Positions 1 to 6,250 of a DNA stretch of 9,021 nt are shown piece after piece. How positions within the stretch are numbered: position 1 is the first letter of the stretch; each line of letters begins with the position of its first letter. Source of the DNA: an uncultured Campylobacter sp. (GTDB lineage: Bacteria > Campylobacterota > Campylobacteria > Campylobacterales > Campylobacteraceae). The DNA lies in the NCBI RefSeq assembly GCF_938045535.1, contig NZ_CALIMQ010000300.1:1-9021 (forward strand). Reading direction: 5' to 3'. A program made the translations under genes and the position numbers. The notes beneath the pieces were generated by a model that saw only the letters and a program-made list of their open reading frames with translations, did no database searches and was not told the DNA's origin.

Positions 1-1
1 G

Positions 2-328
2 GCAGCGGAGGATCCGAATTTAGTCAAGCTAGTGCTTGATAACGCAGGCTTTGCGATCTATTTTTCACGCTCGCTCATCCCCTACCCGCGCGCGACATGC
101 GAGTGCTACCTCGGACACATCGGCATCTACGCATACAGCGTGCGGAATTTAAAGCGGTTTTGCGCCCTGCCCGCCTCGGTGCTGGAAGATACCGAAAAAC
201 TCGAGCAGCTTCGCGCCATAAGCGCTGGCGAAAAGATCGCGATGCTTGAAATAAAAACCGCGAGCATCGGCATCGACACGCCGGCTGATTACGAGCGCGC
301 GCTAAAGGAGTTCGGCAATGGAATTTAA
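2..328 (+). CDS. kdsB: 3-deoxy-manno-octulosonate cytidylyltransferase (CMP-Kdo synthetase), C-terminal part
   Basis: The frame is open from the window edge (first full codon at 2) to TAA at 326-328, giving 108 codons; the N-terminal half lies outside. KdsB activates Kdo with CTP to make CMP-Kdo, the donor for the inner core of lipopolysaccharide or lipooligosaccharide, in the cytoplasm. Seen here are the family's C-terminal signatures: DPNLVK, then GFAIYFSRSLIPYPR, then the HIGIYAY motif, then LEQLR and the closing GIDTPADYERA. The GTG at 32 is an internal codon and not the start, because the conserved DPNLVK lies upstream of it. The stop overlaps the ATG of the next small ORF by 11 nt, which suggests a co-transcribed unit. 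The family assignment is firm; the gene is incomplete only because the window begins here. Confidence 0.95.
   Translation, partial: AAEDPNLVKLVLDNAGFAIYFSRSLIPYPRATCECYLGHIGIYAYSVRNLKRFCALPASVLEDTEKLEQLRAISAGEKIAMLEIKTASIGIDTPADYERALKEFGNGI
305..310 (+). promoter_or_regulatory. Shine-Dalgarno for the small ORF at 318
   Basis: AAGGAG at 305-310 sits 7 nt before the ATG at 318, inside the end of kdsB. This is close to ideal spacing and is the main reason to take the 45-codon ORF at 318-455 seriously. It may also bring ribosomes towards ligA, which has no strong site of its own. Confidence 0.6.
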
Positions 329-455
329 AATTTACTCGCTATGCGGCGCAGTGTTTGGAGCGCAGGAGCCCGCCGCGGAGCGTAAAATTCTAACGCGACG
401 TAAAATTTTAGCGGAGCGCGGAATTTTAAAATTTAAAGATGCGAGCGCAAGATGA
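318..455 (+). CDS. Small repeat-bearing ORF between kdsB and ligA, unknown function
   Basis: A 45-codon frame runs from ATG at 318 to TGA at 453-455. I do not recognise the product. It begins MEFKIYSLCGAVFG and continues into a tandem of three six-residue units, AERKIL, TRRKIL and AERGIL, followed by KFK. The second half is strongly basic and no signal peptide is evident. Two things favour real translation: a well-placed AAGGAG at 305-310, and overlaps with both neighbours (11 nt with kdsB, and an ATGA overlap with the ligA start at 452). Against it, the sequence is short, repetitive and without a known domain. It could be a decayed gene remnant, or a leader whose translation is coupled to ligA, which has only weak ribosome-binding sequence. 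Confidence 0.45.
   Translation: MEFKIYSLCGAVFGAQEPAAERKILTRRKILAERGILKFKDASAR
375..428 (+). repeat. Three tandem 18-nt in-frame units
   Basis: The units are 375-392, 393-410 and 411-428. Each ends in AAAATTCTA, AAAATTTTA or GGAATTTTA, and each begins with two or three GC-rich codons (GCGGAGCG or ACGCGACG). The period is 18 nt, a multiple of three, so the reading frame at 318-455 stays open. The array is followed at once by AAATTTAAA. Confidence 0.8.
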
Positions 456-2401
456 ACTACGATGAATACAGATCCGCAGTAGATACGCTAAATGCATGGG
501 CGCGGGCATATTACACCGACGATAAACCGATCGCAAGCGATGAGGAGTACGACGAGCTTTATTCGCAAGCGGAGAAATTTGAGGAGCAAAATCCCGAGCT
601 CGCGCTGCCCTACTCGCCTACACGGCGCATCGGAGGCGCGATCAGCGAGGGCTTTTCCAAACTCGCTCACGGCGCGCAGATGTGGTCGATGGAGGATATT
701 TTTGGCGACGCGGACCTTTTGGCGTGGCTAGCTCGCGGCGAGAAGAGCAGCGCGCAGTTTTACGTCGAGCCGAAATTTGACGGCGCAAGCTTAAATTTGA
801 CCTACGAAGGCGGCGTGCTGATAAGCGCGGCGACGCGCGGCGACGGGCTTATAGGCGAGGACGTGACGCAAAACGCAAGAGCGATCAAATCGGTGCCGCT
901 TCAGATCCCCTACGCGGGAAGGATCGAGATTCGCGGCGAGACGCTGATCGCAAAGAGCGATTTTGACGCGCTAAACGATGAGCGCGCCGCAAACGGCGAG
1001 AGCCTGTTTTCAAACCCGCGCAACGCCGCTGCAGGCAGCCTGCGCCAGCTAGATAGCGCGATCGTAGCGAAGCGGAAGCTGAAATTTATCCCGTGGGGAG
1101 TGGGCGAGCATTCGTTAGGCTTTGCGCTGCACTCACAGATAATGGAGTTCGTACGCAGTCTCGGCTTTTTGCGCGACGAGTTTTGCCGCATCTGCAAGAG
1201 CGCAAGCGAGATCAGGAGCGCATACGAAGCGCTGCATAGCATGCGCGCGAGCAAAGACCTGATGCTAGACGGCATGGTAATCCGCGTAAACGAGCTTTCA
1301 AAGTGCGCGCAGATGGGCTATACGGTGAAATTTCCGCGCTTTATGGTCGCGTATAAATTTCCCGCGGTCGAAAAGGTAACGCGGCTGCGCGAGATCAATC
1401 TGCAGGTCGGCCGCACCGGCGCGGTCACTCCCGTAGCCGTCGTAGATAGCGTAAATATCGACGGCGCGAACGTTTCAAGCGCGACGCTTCATAATTTCGA
1501 CGAGATCGCGCGGCTGGGACTGATGAAAAACGATTTCGTGGGCATCATCCGCAGCGGCGACGTGATCCCGAAGATCACGAGCGTTTACAAACAGCGCAGA
1601 GACGGCACGCAGAGCGAAATTTTGCGCCCGGATCGCTGTCCCGTTTGCGGCGAGAAATTGCTTGACGAAGGCGCGCTCATAAAGTGTCAAAACCTCGATT
1701 GCAAGGCGCGCGTGATAGGCTCGCTGATCTATTTCTGCTCAAAAAAATGTATGAATATCGAAGGGCTAAGCGACGCGACGATCACGCAGCTTTTTGAAAG
1801 CGGCAAAATTTCAAAGATCAGCGACATTTACGCCCTCGGCGCGCAGGATTTGGCGGATCTTGAAGGCTTTGCAGATAAAAAAATTTCAAACCTTTTGGGC
1901 GCGATAAATGCGAGCAAAAACGCGCCGCTTGAGCGCTTCATCGCTTCTTTAGGGATCGAACACATCGGCGAGGTGGCCGCGCACAAGATCGCCGCAGCGT
2001 TCGGACAAGATTGGCTGGATGCGAGCGAGGATGAAATTCTGCGGCTGGAGGGCTTTGGAGAGGCTATGGCAAGGAGTCTAACGGAGTTTTGCAAGATAAA
2101 TCGCGAAAAAATTCTAAATCTAAGCGAAATCATCACGCCTCGCGCGCCCCAGATGCAAACCACTAAAAGCGTCTTCACGGACCGCAGCGTCGTCATCACC
2201 GGCACGCTCAGCCGTCCGCGCGACGAGTTTAAGGCCAGGCTTTTGGCGATGGGCGCGAAGGTGCAGGGCTCGGTATCTGCCAAGACCGACTTCGTGCTCG
2301 CAGGCGCAGAAGCGGGCTCCAAGCTGCAAAAAGCTCGCTCGCTTGGCGTGCGGGTGATCAACGAGAGCGAGTTTGAAGCGCTTGCGGAGGGCGGCGAGTG
2401 A
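452..2401 (+). CDS. ligA: NAD-dependent DNA ligase LigA
   Basis: The 649-residue product is close to the usual length of campylobacter LigA. The enzyme seals nicks in duplex DNA using NAD+ and serves Okazaki fragment joining and repair. Domains in order: an NAD-binding Ia region near the N-terminus (YYTDDKPIASDEEYDELY, about residues 20-37); the adenylation site KFDG at 108-111 with the AMP-accepting Lys108; ATRGDG at 127-132; the IRGE, NPRNAAAGSLRQ and DGMVIRV motifs; an OB fold with LQVGRTGAVTPVA; a four-cysteine zinc site at C396, C399, C412 and C417; helix-hairpin-helix repeats including ASLGIEHIGEVAA; and a BRCT domain from about 577 to the end. All core motifs look intact. The ATG at 452 lies in an ATGA overlap with the upstream small ORF, and its stop overlaps the next frame's GTG. 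No strong Shine-Dalgarno precedes it, so coupled translation is plausible. Confidence 0.99.
   Translation: MNYDEYRSAVDTLNAWARAYYTDDKPIASDEEYDELYSQAEKFEEQNPELALPYSPTRRIGGAISEGFSKLAHGAQMWSMEDIFGDADLLAWLARGEKSSAQFYVEPKFDGASLNLTYEGGVLISAATRGDGLIGEDVTQNARAIKSVPLQIPYAGRIEIRGETLIAKSDFDALNDERAANGESLFSNPRNAAAGSLRQLDSAIVAKRKLKFIPWGVGEHSLGFALHSQIMEFVRSLGFLRDEFCRICKSASEIRSAYEALHSMRASKDLMLDGMVIRVNELSKCAQMGYTVKFPRFMVAYKFPAVEKVTRLREINLQVGRTGAVTPVAVVDSVNIDGANVSSATLHNFDEIARLGLMKNDFVGIIRSGDVIPKITSVYKQRRDGTQSEILRPDRCPVCGEKLLDEGALIKCQNLDCKARVIGSLIYFCSKKCMNIEGLSDATITQLFESGKISKISDIYALGAQDLADLEGFADKKISNLLGAINASKNAPLERFIASLGIEHIGEVAAHKIAAAFGQDWLDASEDEILRLEGFGEAMARSLTEFCKINREKILNLSEIITPRAPQMQTTKSVFTDRSVVITGTLSRPRDEFKARLLAMGAKVQGSVSAKTDFVLAGAEAGSKLQKARSLGVRVINESEFEALAEGGE
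2386..2390 (+). promoter_or_regulatory. Shine-Dalgarno for the 195-codon ORF, inside the ligA end
   Basis: GGAGG at 2386-2390 lies 7 nt before the GTG at 2398. It also encodes the Glu-Gly near the LigA C-terminus, so part of its presence may be chance. It supports GTG at 2398 as the start of the following ORF. Confidence 0.5.
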
Positions 2402-2985
2402 AGGTTTTTTGCTTGGCGCCAAACCCGCACGCAAACGGCGCGGGGTTAAATTTCAAAAGAAACCTCCGTCCTGCGGCGCTTGTGTGTTTTACAAGGCGCG
2501 AGAATTTTAAAAATTTTAAAGAGTGTAAGGAAGCGGTAAATTTGCCGCTAGAAGCGAGGATAGCAAATCGAGCGGTCGATGTAAGATCGCTGGGCTCTAA
2601 GGCGTGCGTAAAAACGGCAGACCGAGAGGCGGTTTCTGCGAGGCACGCGAGCCCCACTTGCCGCGACGCTAAAACGGCGCGCACGACACCGATAGGTGCG
2701 GCCGTAAGCAAGAATATCTCAAATCTTGCGCCGCTCAAACACTGCGCCGATATGAAAAATTTTAAAATTTTCGCTAGCGGCAAGATAAAATTTGCAATGC
2801 AAGGTGAGCTAAAATTTGTAATGCGCAGTATGGCTAAATTTGCGGCACGATGCGGGCTAAAATTTGAGCCTTGCAGCACTGCTGCACGAGGTTTTACTAC
2901 ACGCGATAAAATTTTAAACTCAAGCTCGCGCGAAAACTGCGTAAGCTCTAAAATTTCATCGCAGCGCGGAGAAAAAGCAAAATGA
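2398..2985 (+). CDS. Low-complexity 195-residue protein between ligA and tlyA, unknown function
   Basis: The frame runs from GTG at 2398, which overlaps the ligA stop as GTGA, to TGA at 2983-2985, which overlaps the tlyA ATG as ATGA. I recognise no domain. The product is basic, with about 10 cysteines scattered irregularly and several NFK/KIKF-type patches (ENFKNFKECKE near residue 40). Residues 130-161 form four eight-residue units, each carrying Lys-Phe at positions 2-3. There is no clear signal peptide or membrane segment. Evidence for coding: 588 nt without a stop, GGAGG 7 nt before the start, matched overlaps at both ends, and AAATTT falling mainly in the AAA-TTT codon phase. Evidence against: biased composition, no recognisable family, and a longer open frame on the opposite strand (2358-3143). 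It could be a fast-evolving protein, a decayed gene, or an expanded spacer kept open for translational coupling. Confidence 0.45.
   Translation: MKVFCLAPNPHANGAGLNFKRNLRPAALVCFTRRENFKNFKECKEAVNLPLEARIANRAVDVRSLGSKACVKTADREAVSARHASPTCRDAKTARTTPIGAAVSKNISNLAPLKHCADMKNFKIFASGKIKFAMQGELKFVMRSMAKFAARCGLKFEPCSTAARGFTTRDKILNSSSRENCVSSKISSQRGEKAK
2785..2880 (+). repeat. Four 24-nt in-frame units anchored on AAATTTG
   Basis: The units are 2785-2808, 2809-2832, 2833-2856 and 2857-2880. Each has AAATTTG at the same offset (codons 2-3 are AAA TTT) and diverges elsewhere. At protein level they read IKFAMQGE, LKFVMRSM, AKFAARCG and LKFEPCST. Conservation outside the anchor is low, so this may be an old duplication or a recurrent word placed at a regular interval. 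Confidence 0.65.
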
Positions 2986-4130
2986 GATTTGATCTGCTCG
3001 TCGCAAATACGCTTAAAATCAGTAGAAATCAGGCTGCCGCGCTGATAAAACAGGATAAAATTTTGCTGCGAGGCGCCGTGCAAAACAGGCCCTCTGCGCA
3101 GATTGCGCCTGAGCAGAGCGGCGAAATCAGCGCGATTGATCAAATTTACGTAAGCAGGGGCGCGCTCAAGCTTGCGGGCTTTCTGGATGAGCTTGCCGAA
3201 AACGGGCTTTTGGCAAGCTGCAGCGTAAATTTGCCTAACTCGGCGGCAGAAATTTCAAAGCCATGCAGCGGCGCAAAGAGCGCGAATAGTAAAGCGGCAG
3301 TGACGCAAAGAGCAGGCGGAGTAATGACGCAAATTTCAAGTGCAGATTTCGCGGCTACGGATAAAATTTTTGGCGCGAACGAGGCTGATAAAATTCCAAG
3401 CGCGGCTGTCGCGACAACAAAGAGCGCTAAAGCGACTACCGAGGCGATCCGTACCGCAAAAACTAATGCCGATACGGCGGAGCGTTTACAAACGGACGCA
3501 GACGCCGAGACGGCAGAGATTTTAAATGCGGCGAAAGCCTCCAAATCGGGCGGCAAGGCGGGCGGGCGCTGCAGTGAAGGCAGCGCGAAGCTAGCACAAA
3601 CAAAGCCCTCGCAAAAAGATATTTTAAATTTAGCGGGAGCCGATGTTTTGGACGTGGGCAGCAGCACTGGCGGGTTCGTGCAGATTTTACTGCAGCGCGG
3701 CGCAAAGAGCGTGACCGCGCTTGACGTCGGCAGCTCGCAGCTAAGCGAAATTTTGCGGCGCGACCCCCGCGTGATCGTGCGCGAAAACACCGACATCAGG
3801 GAGTTTGCGAGCAAGAAAAAATTTGATCTCATCACCTGCGACGTGAGCTTCATCTCGCTAAATTTGATCTTAAAAAGCCTCGCGCGCCTTGCAAAAAGCG
3901 CTCTCATCGTGCTATTTAAGCCGCAATTTGAAGTCGGCGCGGAGATCAAGCGAAATAAAAAAGGCGTGCTCAAGGACGAAAAAGCGGTGTGCGCCGCACG
4001 GGCGAAATTTGAGCAGCTATGCGCCGAGCTGGGGCTTGCCACGCTGCATGCCGGCGCCTGCAAAATCACGGGCAAAGAGGGAAATAGAGAATTTTTCTAT
4101 CTTCTAAAAAGGATGAACGATGAAATTTAA
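2982..4130 (+). CDS. tlyA: TlyA-family rRNA (cytidine-2'-O)-methyltransferase with a long inserted linker
   Basis: TlyA methylates ribose 2'-OH groups of rRNA. Campylobacter enzymes belong to the short type I group that targets 23S C1920, and loss affects capreomycin susceptibility (family knowledge). An S4 RNA-binding domain occupies about residues 1-50 (RFDLLVAN, SRNQAAALIKQDKILLRG). The interdomain motif YVSRGALKL is at 56-64. An FtsJ-type Rossmann methyltransferase follows from about 220, with the SAM motif LDVGSSTGGF (223-232), CDVSFISL (286-293), FKPQFE (312-317) and GNREFF (367-372); these supply the K-D-K-E residues expected of the family. At 382 residues it is well above the usual 240-270. 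The excess is one Ala/Lys/Thr-rich stretch at about 85-215, between the domains. The ATG at 2982 has GGAG 10 nt upstream and overlaps the preceding stop. Catalysis should be intact; the effect of the linker is unknown. Confidence 0.95.
   Translation: MRFDLLVANTLKISRNQAAALIKQDKILLRGAVQNRPSAQIAPEQSGEISAIDQIYVSRGALKLAGFLDELAENGLLASCSVNLPNSAAEISKPCSGAKSANSKAAVTQRAGGVMTQISSADFAATDKIFGANEADKIPSAAVATTKSAKATTEAIRTAKTNADTAERLQTDADAETAEILNAAKASKSGGKAGGRCSEGSAKLAQTKPSQKDILNLAGADVLDVGSSTGGFVQILLQRGAKSVTALDVGSSQLSEILRRDPRVIVRENTDIREFASKKKFDLITCDVSFISLNLILKSLARLAKSALIVLFKPQFEVGAEIKRNKKGVLKDEKAVCAARAKFEQLCAELGLATLHAGACKITGKEGNREFFYLLKRMNDEI
3235..3625 (+). other. Low-complexity insertion in tlyA (about residues 85-215)
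   Basis: This segment separates YVSRGALKLAGFL from ADVLDVGSSTGG, which in ordinary TlyA lie only a short linker apart. It is rich in Ala, Lys, Ser and Thr and lacks recognisable motifs. It holds a nine-residue near-repeat, DKIFGANEA then DKIPSAAVA (27 nt), and an alanine-rich stretch around residues 150-187 that may be helical. The boundaries are approximate. Confidence 0.7.
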
Positions 4131-4632
4131 AAACTTAATTATCTTGGCGTTTTGCGCGCTATTTTTGGGCTCATGCGCTAAAAGCTTAAACCCCAAAGCG
4201 CCGATCGTAAAAAACTTCGACATAGCTAAATTTAGCGGCGGCTGGTATGAGATCGCCCGTATGAAGGGCGGCGGCGAGCTGCAAAACACCGCCTACGAGT
4301 GCTTCGTCGATAAAAATTCCACGATCAATCTTTTAAAAACCGCCAAAACAAGCTCGGGTAAAATCGAAAACGAGCAGCACGTATTGGAGTTTGCGGGCGA
4401 TAAAAGCGTAGGTCTGCTCTATCAAAAAGGTCTGATTTCCGACTCCCTCTACCGCGTGGCGCAGGTGGACGGCGACTATCGCTACGCCCTGATCTTCGGC
4501 GCCGATACGAGCGAGCTTTACATCCTCTCGCGCACCAAAACCCTGCCCGAGCCGATCCGCATCCTCTATCTAAAAAAAGCGAAGCACAGCGGCTACGACA
4601 CCAAAAAAATCGTTTGGAGGAAGCAACAATAA
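4120..4632 (+). CDS. blc: Blc-type lipocalin lipoprotein
   Basis: The 170-residue product has a lipoprotein signal: MKFKN, a hydrophobic stretch, then the lipobox LGSC with Cys19 as the expected lipidated residue. The mature part is a lipocalin of the bacterial Blc group: FSGGWYEIAR (residues 38-47) carries the Gly-x-Trp signature, and the C-terminal half has YRVAQVDGDYRYALIFG, LYILSRTKTLPE and a final GYDTKKIVW, matching the Blc strand and helix pattern. Such proteins sit in the outer membrane, and the E. coli member binds fatty acids and lysophospholipids; the ligand here is unknown. The family's usual length is about 170-180. The ATG at 4120 overlaps the tlyA stop by 11 nt and has AAGGA at 4109-4113. 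Its stop at 4630-4632 overlaps the ribF ATG. I do not recall a lipocalin at this place in C. jejuni. Confidence 0.93.
   Translation: MKFKNLIILAFCALFLGSCAKSLNPKAPIVKNFDIAKFSGGWYEIARMKGGGELQNTAYECFVDKNSTINLLKTAKTSSGKIENEQHVLEFAGDKSVGLLYQKGLISDSLYRVAQVDGDYRYALIFGADTSELYILSRTKTLPEPIRILYLKKAKHSGYDTKKIVWRKQQ
4616..4620 (+). promoter_or_regulatory. Shine-Dalgarno deciding the ribF start
   Basis: GGAGG at 4616-4620 precedes the ATG at 4632 by 11 nt. A TTG at 4614 is in frame but overlaps this site, so it is a poor start. The ATG also overlaps the lipocalin stop as TAATG, which suits reinitiation. Confidence 0.65.
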
Positions 4633-4990
4633 TGGCTAATCAAAAATCAGGCAAAGACCATACAGAGGCTTCGCTGCGGAATTTTAAAGAGCAAAATTTC
4701 GTAGCGCAGAATTCCAGCTTGAAAAATTTTACGGAACAGAATTTCACAAGCAATGGAGAAAATTCATCTCAAAATATCAAACGCCCAAGGCAAGAGTTGA
4801 GCGAAAACAAAAACGGCGATGCGCACCGCACAGATGAAGCAGACACCGACGCCGCTTGCAGTAACGAAACGGCTTATGGCGGCACTTGCGGCAATGGCGT
4901 AGACGCGCAAGCTCAAAGCGCGCTTCCTGCTTGTGCGGAAGTGCTGCGTGCGCGCCTAAGCGAGCAGTTCACACGTGGCGAGATTTTCGC
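4632..4990 (+). other. Low-complexity N-terminal extension of RibF
   Basis: About 120 codons precede the first conserved RibF residues. They are polar (Asn, Gln, Ser, Glu, Ala) and show no signal peptide or domain. A seven-residue motif occurs twice, NFKEQNF (17-23) and NFTEQNF (32-38), encoded at 4680-4700 and 4725-4745, 45 nt apart. A later start is possible (GTG codon 104), but no good ribosome-binding site precedes it. Confidence 0.65.
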
Positions 4991-6014
4991 AACGCTGCAA
5001 GGCGCAAACCGCGATAATGTGCGCGCCGTAGCAATCGGCAACTTCGACGGCATGCACCTTGGGCATCAAAAATTATTTGAGCGCCTAGGCGAGCAAGGCG
5101 CAATAATCGTAATCCTAGCAGGTGGTGGCACGAAGCTCACCCCTTTTGCGTCGCGGCAGGCTTTTACGGATAAAAAGATTTTTTATTGCGATCTACGCGC
5201 TATCAAAAGCCTTAGCGGAGGCGAATTTATCGCACTTTTAAGGCAGAATTTCATAAATTTACAAAAAATTGTCGTCGGTGAGGACTTTAGATTTGGACGA
5301 GACAGAGCGTGGGGCGCGGAGTTTTTGCGGCGCGAATTTAGCGGGCAAACCTGCGTCGTAGGGGAGTTTTGCTTAAGCGGCGGTGGCGTGCATTCAAGTA
5401 GGATCAAGAAACTTTTATCGCGTGGTCGGTGCGAAGAGGCGGCGGAGCTTTTAGGGCGAAATTACGAGATCTGCGGACGGATCGTACGCGGCCAGGGACG
5501 CGGGGCGCGGGAGTTCGTAGCGACGCTAAATCTTGATGCGAGCGGCTATTTTATGCCAAAAAGCGGCGTTTACGCAAGTATCACGAGCGTGTGCGGCGCG
5601 AGTTATAAAAGCGTGAGCTTCTTGGGGCACAGGCTCAGCACCGACGGGGCTTTTGCGCTTGAAACGCATATTTTAGAGGACTTTGCAGGCTTTGAGGCGG
5701 ATTTAAATTCCGCACAAGATCGCGCGCCGTGCTGCGGGGGGCAAGCCGCACATTCTGCGCGAAATTCAGATGAAATTTCGGCGCGTAATTCAGCTGAAAT
5801 TTCTACACAAAATTTTGCGGCGAGCGAGAGTTTGGACGCCGAAAATAAAAATTTAGAGGCTACAGGCAAAAATGGCGGCGCTAAATTTGCTTGCGTGAAA
5901 TTTATAAAATTCCTGCGCGAAAATCGCAAATTTAGCGATCTAGCGCGGCTTAAGGAGCAGATTTTAAAAGACGCTTCGGAGGCGGAGGCGGTACTACGAA
6001 GCCGCAAATTTTAA
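4632..6014 (+). CDS. ribF: Bifunctional riboflavin kinase / FAD synthetase with extra segments
   Basis: RibF makes FMN from riboflavin and then FAD, using ATP. From ATG 4632 the product is 460 residues, against roughly 280-310 for ordinary members. The FMN adenylyltransferase domain starts near 131 with AIGNFDGMHLGH (nucleotide-binding GxFDGxHxGH) and includes VVGEDFRFGRDRAWG (214-228) and SSRIKKLLSRG (255-265). The riboflavin kinase domain has GRIVRGQGRG (282-291), VATLNL (296-301, equivalent to the PTxN metal and nucleotide site, with Ala for Pro), SGVYASI (311-317), TDGAFALETHIL (337-348, with the catalytic Glu344) and VKFIKFLRENRKFSDL. The first 120 or so residues are a Gln/Asn-rich extension without a domain. 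A second insertion at about 357-418 lies between ETHIL and the final helix region. All key residues seem present, so I expect an active enzyme. Confidence 0.95.
   Translation: MANQKSGKDHTEASLRNFKEQNFVAQNSSLKNFTEQNFTSNGENSSQNIKRPRQELSENKNGDAHRTDEADTDAACSNETAYGGTCGNGVDAQAQSALPACAEVLRARLSEQFTRGEIFATLQGANRDNVRAVAIGNFDGMHLGHQKLFERLGEQGAIIVILAGGGTKLTPFASRQAFTDKKIFYCDLRAIKSLSGGEFIALLRQNFINLQKIVVGEDFRFGRDRAWGAEFLRREFSGQTCVVGEFCLSGGGVHSSRIKKLLSRGRCEEAAELLGRNYEICGRIVRGQGRGAREFVATLNLDASGYFMPKSGVYASITSVCGASYKSVSFLGHRLSTDGAFALETHILEDFAGFEADLNSAQDRAPCCGGQAAHSARNSDEISARNSAEISTQNFAASESLDAENKNLEATGKNGGAKFACVKFIKFLRENRKFSDLARLKEQILKDASEAEAVLRSRKF
5757..5804 (+). repeat. Two-copy 24-nt direct repeat in the RibF insertion
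   Basis: Units 5757-5780 and 5781-5804 match at 21 of 24 positions, differing at offsets 6, 14 and 24. They encode ARNSDEIS and ARNSAEIS. The period keeps frame. This is the best-conserved duplication in the bacterial part and suggests a recent slippage event within the approximately 60-residue insertion. Confidence 0.85.
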
Positions 6015-6049
6015 TCTACGGCTTGTAAGCTTAAAAATGAAATTTGCGG
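6002..6049. repeat. 10-bp inverted repeat across the ribF end
   Basis: CCGCAAATTT at 6002-6011 pairs with AAATTTGCGG at 6040-6049 around a 28-nt spacer that includes the ribF stop. Allowing one bulged G, pairing extends two or three bases further out (AGC with GCT). No T-run follows, so it is not a classical intrinsic terminator, though it lies where one would be expected. Confidence 0.45.
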
Positions 6050-6231
6050 GCTGTGCGCTTGATTTGATGCGTCTGCCCGCGTTTTGCATCTACGGCGCAT
6101 TAAATGAGCCGTCTGCGTCGTCCCGTATAAAAGTCGTGTGCCCGTTGCCTCCGAGGATGCTTGGCGCACCGTCTGCGTCTGCGATGCCATATGGGAAGTG
6201 CGCACAAAAGCGACGCGCAAGCTGCTAAAAA

Positions 6232-6250
6232 GTCGTTAAATTTTAACGAC
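6232..6250. repeat. Short palindrome GTCGTTAA-ATT-TTAACGAC
   Basis: There are two perfect 8-bp arms around a 3-nt centre. The flanking bases do not extend the pairing and no T-run follows. It could be a protein-binding site; the function is unknown. Confidence 0.6.

Noticed and set aside
375..428. Possible CRISPR-like array
   Set aside because: The units are 18 nt and directly tandem with no spacers, and they keep the reading frame. No other window region has a repeat-spacer pattern and no cas gene is present.
2358..3143. 261-codon open frame on the minus strand over the ligA-tlyA interval
   Set aside because: It is longer than the plus-strand 195-codon ORF, but it extends into both ligA and tlyA coding sequence, lacks overlap logic with neighbours and runs against the operon.
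3146..4075. 309-codon open frame on the minus strand opposite tlyA
   Set aside because: It is the mirror of a real TlyA coding frame whose motifs are clear. The product is a Ser/Ala/Leu/Phe-rich shadow without a domain. GC-rich codons with few antisense stops explain its length.
2398..6014. Operon as a novel defence or secretion system
   Set aside because: All recognised members are housekeeping or envelope genes, and the unknown ORFs are low-complexity without nuclease, ATPase, toxin or membrane signatures.
6037..6228. 63-codon plus-strand ORF just after ribF
   Set aside because: It has no ribosome-binding site and no recognisable sequence, and an equally long frame lies on the opposite strand.
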